Below, piece by piece: positions 57,055 through 64,000 of a DNA stretch of 64,000 nt (its first letter is position 1; each line of letters begins with the position of its first letter). The translations under genes were made by a program, and so were the position numbers. Below the pieces are notes generated by a model, which saw only the letters and a list, made by a program, of their open reading frames with translations, ran no database searches and had not been told where the DNA came from. The stretch spans positions 80,358,781 through 80,422,780 of the forward strand of contig OY829538.1 of the NCBI GenBank assembly GCA_963691705.1. The letters run 5' to 3'. The stretch is from Viola odorata (Eukaryota; Streptophyta; Magnoliopsida; Malpighiales; Violaceae).

Positions 57055-60000
57055 TTAGCTCCTCTCTGTCTTATCTTCAGAGCCATTATTTGAGGGGCTT
57101 CCAGGAGAATCCCCCGAGTGGAACTCATCTGATTGACGGAGCTGGATATTCAAACCACTAGTGGGCAATTGTTCATGTATGATCTACATAGAAACAAGGC
57201 CATGTTTGTCCAGGCAGTTAGCATGCACACACGTATCAGTTCGATATAATTGCATGATTACCATAGGTGTGTATAAGAGTTTAAGGTGTTTCATTATACC
57301 TGATCACCCGCATCTTGCCCCTCTGAGTGGAAGAGAATTGGCCGGCAGCGCTTGTCTTCATTCATCACGCTTGAATTCTGGAAGTGGGTCACCAGGGCTG
57401 TCTTCCCCTGGATTCGTGCATATGCCAAAGAAGCAACTTTCTCGCTGTTAAACTTCTCCCACTTCTTACCATTAAATGCCTGCAAAAACATAATGGCATA
57501 AATAAACCCATACAGTACATCCCGGGTTATGATTTTGGGATATCAAATGACACAACATACACTAAAATGACAGAAGAATAAAGACTAAACTTTAATGTAT
57601 TCCTCAAAACAATAAACGAAACCCAAAATGGGCAGTGTATTTCTAATGTATTACCTCATAAAATGGAATAATATGAGATGGAGACCCCATATTGATAAAT
57701 GCATAGCCCACATTACATTTGTTCTGCATCCAGATAGGTAGAGATGTCTATCAGTTCAGCAGAATAAAAAAACGAACTAAACATAATCTCAAGGGCCAAT
57801 ATAATTACCTTGAAATCAATTGGCAAATAGAGAAAATCATAAGTACCCCTGTGATTCTCATCAATGGCAGCTAATAGCATCTTTGAGGTGTATCTGAGGA
57901 TGACAATAGAGTGTAGCAAATAAGACAATTTCTGTAAATATTATACCATAAGTATAAAAATTTCACAAATCAGAAGGATTATGGAAAGGGGACTAACTTA
58001 TTTGGTATATTTTTTATCATCAGCGTTGTCCGAGTATCTTCTCCACTGATTATCTTTCCCAAGTCTAGCTGAAACTGCTTCTTGGTTTCTACTTGGTTTC
58101 CATTGCCCTCAACACGTCTACTCCGAGCACGATCAGCAAAACCTTCCATCATTGTAGGTGTCAATCCTGGATATGGGCCATTACCTAAAAATACAGGAGG
58201 ACTAAGCCTTGGTGAAGACATCATTCTGTAACCTGAACCATTTTCAGCTAGGTTTCTTGGAATGGAAACACCAGTATTCATTGGACTACGGCCACTCATG
58301 TTCATCACAAAATTGGCATCATTGTGGCCTAAACCCATGCCTCCAAGTGCAACAGACTTCATGAATGAACTTTCTGTTGATTCAGGAAAGAACCCAAAGT
58401 GGCTCTCCGGAGGAACTCGGGATGGCGCAGATCCAACATGATGGTGCTGGGATGACCCAAGGAAAGAACCATTCCGGCCTGCTGCATATGGAAAACCATG
58501 GCCCTTTCCATTGGATGAAAACAGATGTCCCACAGAAGGGGCTGGCCAGGCTGAAGAAGAGTTGTGTTCTGAGTGCAGATTTGGGCTTCCCCAGAGGAAC
58601 TGTGGTCCTGATAATGTTTCCATAACAGATCCATTGGAACTTGAAGGAGCGAAAGATGAAACACTTCCAAGATACTGGTTCAACTTTGAGTCAGGTAATG
58701 AATGTGACTGTTGGAAGGTGGCTCCATGGGCTGAAGTCATATTTGTGAGTGTATGCTCTACGAGACTACCCCTCCCTTGATCTTTCCCAATAGGTGAAAC
58801 TCTCATAGAGCTGGGCGCTTGAGGGTGAAGGATTGAAGCCAAACCAGTCAAATGGTTGCTAGTTGTTGGGCTCATGGTCCTGAAAACTGGGGACTTGCTG
58901 ATACTTTGCAGCTGACTGTGCTCAATGGGACTGTTGAACTGTGCCCAATTACCTGTCATGAGAGGTTCATTAAAGCTTGGATAGGATCAGAACTGTAAAA
59001 TTTGGTTCGATTCAAAGCAGCGACAAAGCTAGAAAACCAATATAATCTTTTTAGCTTCAGTTTTTTTTTGTCCAAACGGAGCAATAGTAAATGTGAATAA
59101 ATCAACCCTTCCCCTGTTCTTAAGTTTCACCCGCAAATTAAAAGCATCTCAAGCATACCTGGTGGAGAGTTAGCAACAGGTGAACCCACTGGATGCCGAA
59201 AATTACGAGATTCATCTTGCTCAAGATCTTGATTCAATTGCAACATCAAGCTGAAAGGTAAGAGTATAGCCTCAGCAATTTTAATCACCAGGGCACTCAA
59301 CAATAACAAGATGACTCTTTTTAAAAGAAAAAGAGGGGAAACTGTGTTCTTTCATTTTGTTTATTTATTAGGTAGAAAAAAACGGTATTCTAACAATGAC
59401 TAATAGTCTAACTCCTTCAAAGTATCAGTTAACTAGTTTATTTCAAATAGGTTTAACGCGTGTCAGGTTTGCAAATCAGCAGTTTATAACCCCCTCAAAA
59501 GAATAAGGGTCAGGCATCTTGACATGCTTACTTTCGACGAGCTCCGCCAGGCCTGCTAGGTTCCAGCTTTATGCGTTTGCCAGCTATGTCACTCCTATTC
59601 AAGGATTTAAGTGCTGCTTCTGCAGCTCTAACATCATAAAATTCAATGAATTTGTGGTGCCTTTTATGAGGCGTTTCCCTTATCTGCATTCGTTTAACAA
59701 AGACCAAAACACTCAAAGTTAACATACACTGAACAAGAAGCCGAGGAATGGACAACAAGGAAAAAGAATGAGGGGAAATAACCTCTTTGACTTCACCATA
59801 AGCACCAAAAATTTGTCGGAGGTCTTCATTAGAAACCGATGGATCCAAGTTAAAAACAACTAGAGTACCTTGATTGATATCTTTGTCCGATGGATTATCC
59901 TGATGAAGCATGAACAAAAGATAAACTAAGTAAGAGTAATCAAACACCTTCGAAGTTATAAAGCAATTGACAGCATAAACTGATGCTACTAAGTACAGAC

Positions 60001-61678
60001 CTTTGGAATTGAGAAGTGAATATCTAGCTTTCTCCGACGTAGTGGCTTGTTTTGCAAGGCACGCATAGCAGTTCGTGCAGCACGAATGTCATAGTATGAT
60101 ATCATCACAAAGCCCCTATGTTTGCATGCAGTGTACAGAGTCCGAATATCCCCATATTGCTGTAAAAAAACAAATGAAGAGGCCAAAACAAGCAGTTTAG
60201 ATGAAAATATCACAAATTTTCAGTGTGCCTTGAGACTCAGGCCCATGTAACAAGTTAAGCAATGAATAACATGTACATGCAGCGCGAATGTCTAACATTA
60301 TATCACCACAAAACTCCTAGGTTTGCATGCAGCTTATGGAGTCTGAATTGCATCATTTTGGTGTAAAAACAAACAGATGAAGTGGTCAAAGACAAGCAAT
60401 TTGGATGAAAATAACAACTTTTCAGCATGCCTCGAGACTCAAACCCAAGAAACAAGCTAAGCACTGAATGACATGTACATGCAATACAGAAACTGGAAAC
60501 AAATTTCCTAGAAACTTTGATGCTTAGAACTCATGAAGAAAACTTGTGATTTTCTAATGAGACTGACTACCATCTAATTAAATAATGAATACAGTTTACA
60601 AAACAGCTGCATCAGATACAAAATCTTTCTATTGTTGGTAAAAAGGTCAAACTAGACAAACAAGTAAATGAGAACTAAGGCATTACACAACCATATTTAT
60701 TGGAGTCAATTTGCTATTAAGATATATCCTGACTGAAGTAAGGACAACATTCTACACAAAAATTCATCTTTTCTTTTTGTTCTTTTTCCTGAATAGGATA
60801 ATGGTAAGAAAAGATGGTGCAATGACAAACAAGGATGCCACAAATATGTTTACCTCAAAGAGACTCTTTAGTTCCACATCTTCAACATTACTGTTGATAT
60901 TCCGAACAAATAATGTTCTTGAAGGATGCTCGCCATATGGATGCTCTCCAGCGACAGTTCCCACTCCATTTGCAAGGCCATATTGTGCCATTCCATTCCC
61001 CATAACACCATCAGACAAATTGACTTTTGAAATACCCATGCTCAGGCTCTCCTGCAGATCGCTTTCCAGTTCCATACCTCCCCCACTACCAAAAAGATCA
61101 TAATCTTCCAAGTCCTCCAGTGAACCAGGCAACCTAGTTAGGTCAAAATCATCCATTATGCCAGCTAAAAGCTCCTCCTCGTCATCAGGAAGCAAACTGC
61201 CAACAACATGAGTTTCAACACCATCAAGAATATCACTGCCCTCCACATCTTGACAAAGTTTATTTAAACTTGTCGAGGCATCATCAATGGATTGAACACC
61301 TTGATCTACATCGTTCAGCTTCACTGTAAGACATGAAAAGAAAAGTAAGAATCCTCATAATAATAGAGTGGTATGCGATAAAAACGAAAAGTAAAAGCAA
61401 GAGCATACACTTCTCATGCGGAAGTACAGGCAGTGAGCAGGAGAAAAGAGTGGCATCAGTTGAGGCATGGTAGGTGTTAGATCCAGATAAAGTCCCCCAT
61501 GCACCTTTTTTCACTTCACCAGGTATATTCAGTGATGGAATCCTAGCAGGGCCTACCACGGAAGATCCAAAACCGTTATCGATTAAAAAAAACAAGCACG
61601 CGATAGCATCCTAGCCAAAAAAATGGGGAAGAATTTGAAACACTCACCAGAAGAAAAATGATTTGGAAATTGCTCCAT
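57055..61678 (-). CDS. ML5: MEI2-like RNA-binding protein (three RRMs)
   Basis: Twelve coding exons on the minus strand: 61648-61678, 61409-61552, 60854-61323, 60001-60159, 59783-59899, 59532-59683, 59159-59250, 57998-58952, 57809-57893, 57655-57723, 57300-57479 and 57055-57183; 860 residues. RRM1 spans about 190-265 (SRTLFVRNIN, HRGFVMISYYDIRAA), RRM2 about 276-355 (GTLVVFNLDPSV, KFIEFYDVRAAEAAL), and the divergent C-terminal Mei2 RRM starts near 697 (TTLMIKNIPNKYTSKMLLAAID, GYAFINM; first residues only). The N-terminus has the family motif LPVLPHEKL. Plant MEI2-like proteins act in meiosis and in vegetative and early embryo development. Closeness to PHYE, SSP4 and COR413IM relatives suggests the AML2/AML3/AML5 clade, so the symbol is tentative. 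A leader intron ends 12 bases before the start codon, and a start-stop uORF overlaps the start codon. Confidence 0.92.
60078..60481 (-). pseudogene. Tandem duplication of an RRM1 exon half plus intron; second copy decayed
   Basis: A unit of about 201 bp covers the 5' half of the exon 60001-60159 and the adjoining intron, and is repeated next to itself (copy 1 about 60078-60278, copy 2 about 60279-60481). Landmarks at constant offset are TTTGCATGCAG (60121 and 60322), CGAATGTC (60085 and 60286), GAGACTCA (60232 and 60433) and ACATGTACATGC at both ends. In copy 2 the acceptor CAG has become CAC, and the former reading frame has stop codons (e.g. TAC to TAA), so it is an exon relic within the intron 60160-60853. 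Confidence 0.85.
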
Positions 61679-61683
61679 TACAT
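61678..61683 (-). promoter_or_regulatory. Minimal start-stop uORF (AUGUAA) overlapping the MEI2-like start codon
   Basis: On the minus strand the sequence at the start reads GATGTAATGG. An ATG at 61683-61681 is followed at once by TAA (61680-61678), whose last A is the A of the main ATG (61678-61676). It lies in the same exon as the start codon, 7 bases after the acceptor of the leader intron, so it should be present in the mature mRNA. AUGUAA uORFs cause ribosome stalling and boron-dependent control in Arabidopsis NIP5;1; a role here is inference. Confidence 0.7.
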
Positions 61684-61690
61684 CAACTTT

Positions 61691-62710
61691 CTGCCAAATC
61701 AAAACAACCACAGATAGGTAGGTATTAGGTCACTTAAATATCAAATTGACAATTAAAATCACACTAGACATTGAATATTACTGGACAGTATGAAAGTTTG
61801 AAACAGTAAATCCAGTTTAACAGGACAAGAAAACAACTCAATGAAGCAGTCAAATGAGACCATAGCAACTTTCACACTCAGAATGGCAACATCTGCCGAC
61901 CGCACAAGAGTGCTCAGCTTCACAGAAGACTAAAATCTCTGCATAATTCCACACTTTTGTTTTCATCCTTTTTGCAAAAACAGTTGAAAACAATTTACAC
62001 AGACCCAATATAGTTGACAATCTTTAACTTAAAAAGACCATTTTTCCCACAGAAATCAACTCTAGAAAACAAGAAAAATCGAACTGAATTCCTGATCATT
62101 GAACACTGTTGCACTCATGTCAAGCTGAAACTGAAACATCCTGGACAAAATCAGACTGAACACACTCGCAATTGCAATCGCTGCCTCCAAGAGAACAGTT
62201 TTAAAGACCAAAGGTAGCAAAAAAACACATAATACCACAAAAACCTCAAAAAAAAAACCATTTACCTAACCACACCCATCCTCTTTTTTTTTTTATGAAT
62301 GATAACCACACCAATCCTCTGAAAACAAAAGAAAAACAACCATGCAACTTATGCAAAGATGATTACCAGGTAGAGACACAGAAAAGAGAGGAATCTCCTT
62401 CAAGTTAAAATTAGCCAGTCCAAACAAATTATCAAGTCCCAGTTTTTCTTTTGAAAATCAATCCAGTTCTAGTTTGACTCAAAAGACACCAACTTCAATC
62501 TTCCAAAATCCAAAACACCAAAACCCAAAATCCAAACAAACGAAGCTACAAAATCAACACATAAGACAAACTCCCCGCTCAAAATAAAGAATACCCAATT
62601 AACCAAAAGCTCAAAACAAACACATGAAAAACATAGCAACCACAGTTTCACATTCACAAACCCAGAAAAAGACGCAAGCTTTAAGCGAAAGAGAGAGAAG
62701 GAAGAGTTAC
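61691..62710 (-). other. Leader intron in the MEI2-like 5' UTR
   Basis: The minus-strand donor at 62711/62710 (TCATCTGG|GTAACT) and acceptor at 61691/61690 (TTTGGCAG|AAAGTTG) delimit an intron of about 1.0 kb in the 5' UTR. The first exon would run from about 62800 to 62711. The intron is AT-rich and holds open frames without recognisable content. Leader introns of this size are common in plant regulatory genes. Confidence 0.65.
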
Positions 62711-62825
62711 CCAGATGACAAAAAAAACTAGACTGAAACCACCACCAAACAAACAAGCTTCTCTCTATGATCACACAGACACAAAACTACAGAGCCGTGA
62801 AACTGAGGAATTTCGTTCAACAGCG

Positions 62826-62837
62826 TATATATATAAA
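62826..62837 (-). promoter_or_regulatory. TATA box of the MEI2-like gene
   Basis: Minus-strand ATTTATATATAT lies about 30 bases upstream of the inferred first exon start near 62797. Further upstream, 62965-63000 (plus strand) is a GAGA/AAAG tract, i.e. a pyrimidine-rich patch on the coding strand, often seen in plant core promoters. Confidence 0.55.
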
Positions 62838-63553
62838 TACAAATTGGCTCCACTACTCTTTAGACTCGACTACACCCACTACTAATTTACAAACTGAAAA
62901 AGAAGGATTTCTTTTCCCTTTCTTTTCTATTTGGATTTATTTTATTTTATTTTTTATTTTTTTTGTAGAGAGAGAAAGAAAGAGAGGAGAGAGAGTTGAT
63001 GATGATGATTGGACGGAAGGAGTAAAGAATGATTGACGGACTTTGTTGTTGTTGTGTGAATGTGGGTAGTGAGTGGATTTAACCGTATTTAAATGTGTTT
63101 TGAGGTCCGTGTTTTGTGGGGTTAAATAAAAGAAATACAAGCACAATGAAATACTATTAATTTTTATTTTTTATTTTCTTAAAATTAAATCAAATAAATG
63201 ACTAGGTGGGCCCCTTTTTATTTAATGAATTAAATATTTTTATTCATTTTTGTCATTCCATTTGATTAGAATTCCTAAAGTGCCATTACGTGGTTGGTGT
63301 GTAAATTCATGGGTTTATCCTAAGCTTATCCTAATAGGATATACTTTCTTTATAAAAATGATTAGTAAGATAGTAAGCTTATCTTTGGTCAAATAATCAA
63401 TGCTACTGTTTATCAATGAGCGGTTGTAGCGTAGTTTGACACTATTATCATCGAAATAAAAAATTTCATTTTTACAAATGAAAAAATATTCGTTGAAAAT
63501 ATTTTATTTAATAATAAATTAATCTAATTCGAATAAAATTAATCATAATGTAA
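62838..63553. other. Upstream region of the MEI2-like gene
   Basis: Contains the purine tract at 62965-63000 with a GATGATGATGATTGG stretch after it, then AT-rich DNA. No gene was recognised. Confidence 0.5.
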
Positions 63554-63778
63554 TACTCTCTCCCATTTTAATTAAACTTTGTTTTGATTTTGGATACGCA
63601 TATTAAAGAGGCCGGTTGACTCCCTGTTTGAGACAATTTTGCCCCTTACTTTTTCTTAAAGTACGTTAAGGATACTCGTACGTTCGAGAAAAAATAAGAG
63701 ACAAAATTGTCTCAAACAATGAGTCATCCGGCCTTTTTAATACATGTGCTTAAAGTTAAAGTGATAGTTAATAAGAAT
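63554..63778. mobile_element. Stowaway-like MITE, copy 2 (more decayed)
   Basis: Starts TACTCTCTCCC at 63554 and contains an inverted repeat pairing GAGGCCGGTTGACTCCCTGT (from about 63608) with GAGTCATCCGGCC on the other side (63721-63733), plus GAGACAATTTTG with CAAAATTGTCTC. The centre shares GTACGTTAAG and CGTACGTTCGA-type motifs with copy 1 at 29560-29792. The right terminus is poorly conserved, so its end is approximate. Confidence 0.75.
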
Positions 63779-63810
63779 GATTTAGACTTAAAATTAATAT
63801 TAATAATAAG

Positions 63811-64000
63811 TGTCGCGCCGTCGCGAGCGAAATTCGGGACGCAAAGAAATCACATAACAATGAAGTCGCCACCCTATTTTTTCTAAGGTTTAGGGAAACC
63901 TAAAAGTCTGAAAAAGAAGAAGAAAATAAAACAAAAACTAAGGCACAAATAAAAAGGGTCTAAACCCGAGAACAACGGTTCGGGGTCGTTTTATGGACTT
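63811..64000. mobile_element. Partial LTR-like repeat at the window edge
   Basis: From TGTCGCGCCGTCGCGAGCG onward the composition changes to GC-richer sequence containing AAGTCGCCACCCTATTTTTT and a GGTTCGGGGTCG stretch. The TGTCGCG start and the AAGTCGCCACC motif recall LTRs of repeats I associate with plant Ty3/gypsy elements. The element runs off the window, so neither class nor strand can be settled. Confidence 0.4.

Noticed and set aside
60711..61103. A 130-codon plus-strand frame over the MEI2-like gene
   Set aside because: It is antisense to the exon at 60854-61323, which encodes a conserved RRM and the N-terminal region.

Overview
The window is nuclear DNA of a flowering plant, very probably a core eudicot. 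Genes are split by short GT-AG introns in AT-rich DNA, and the families are plant-specific (phytochrome E, egg-cell-secreted EC1 proteins, COR413-IM, purine permease, a CC-NB-LRR resistance protein, chloroplast C-terminal processing peptidase). MITEs and LTR-retrotransposon remnants lie between genes. I could not fix the species. No prokaryotic, viral or organellar segment was recognised.

Layout. 1.9-7.8 kb (-): GBF-interacting-protein-1-like gene in ten coding exons. 8.7-9.6 kb: LTR-retroelement remnant. 11.6-15.0 kb (+): intronless RPP13-like CNL. 15.6-19.9 kb (+): chloroplast CtpA-type S41 peptidase, eleven exons. 21.2-22.7 kb (+): GPI-anchored X8 protein with a U6 snRNA retropseudogene in its second intron. 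23.65-24.5 kb (-): second retroelement remnant of the same style as the first. 24.7-26.1 kb (-): COR413 inner-envelope protein. 26.7-29.05 kb (-): two tandem EC1 genes. 29.6 kb: Stowaway-like MITE. 30.2-32.1 kb (+): purine permease. 34.2-40.9 kb (+): PRP39 splicing factor with a long Gln-rich tail. 44.2-47.6 kb (-): SCP1-like CTD phosphatase (SSP4 type). 52.0-56.25 kb (+): phytochrome E. 57.05-61.7 kb (-): MEI2-like RNA-binding protein. 63.55 kb: second MITE. 63.8 kb to the edge: start of another LTR-like repeat.

The gene set is mostly one conserved block. From memory of the Arabidopsis map, members of these families sit together in three places: DUF1296/X8/COR413IM/AML5 at At1g29350-29400; AML3/PHYE/SSP4b/DUF1296/PUPs at At4g18120-18220; and DUF1296/CTPA/PRP39-2/SSP4 at At5g46380-46410. 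The window thus looks like a less-fractionated version of one ancestral segment, with the CNL and the EC1 pair as apparent insertions. The genes do not form one pathway: they cover RNA processing and binding, light sensing, chloroplast proteolysis, cold response, transport, the cell wall, immunity and fertilisation.

Exon models were built by hand from splice consensus, reading-frame continuity and family knowledge. Every multi-exon CDS listed closes in frame from ATG to stop. UTR limits are approximate. I found no convincing undescribed system. The best leads are a shared quartet of 12-bp palindromes in two retroelement remnants, a start-stop uORF (AUGUAA) overlapping the MEI2-like start codon, a decayed tandem duplicate of an RRM exon, a U6 retropseudogene with a 9-bp flanking repeat, and the syntenic block itself.
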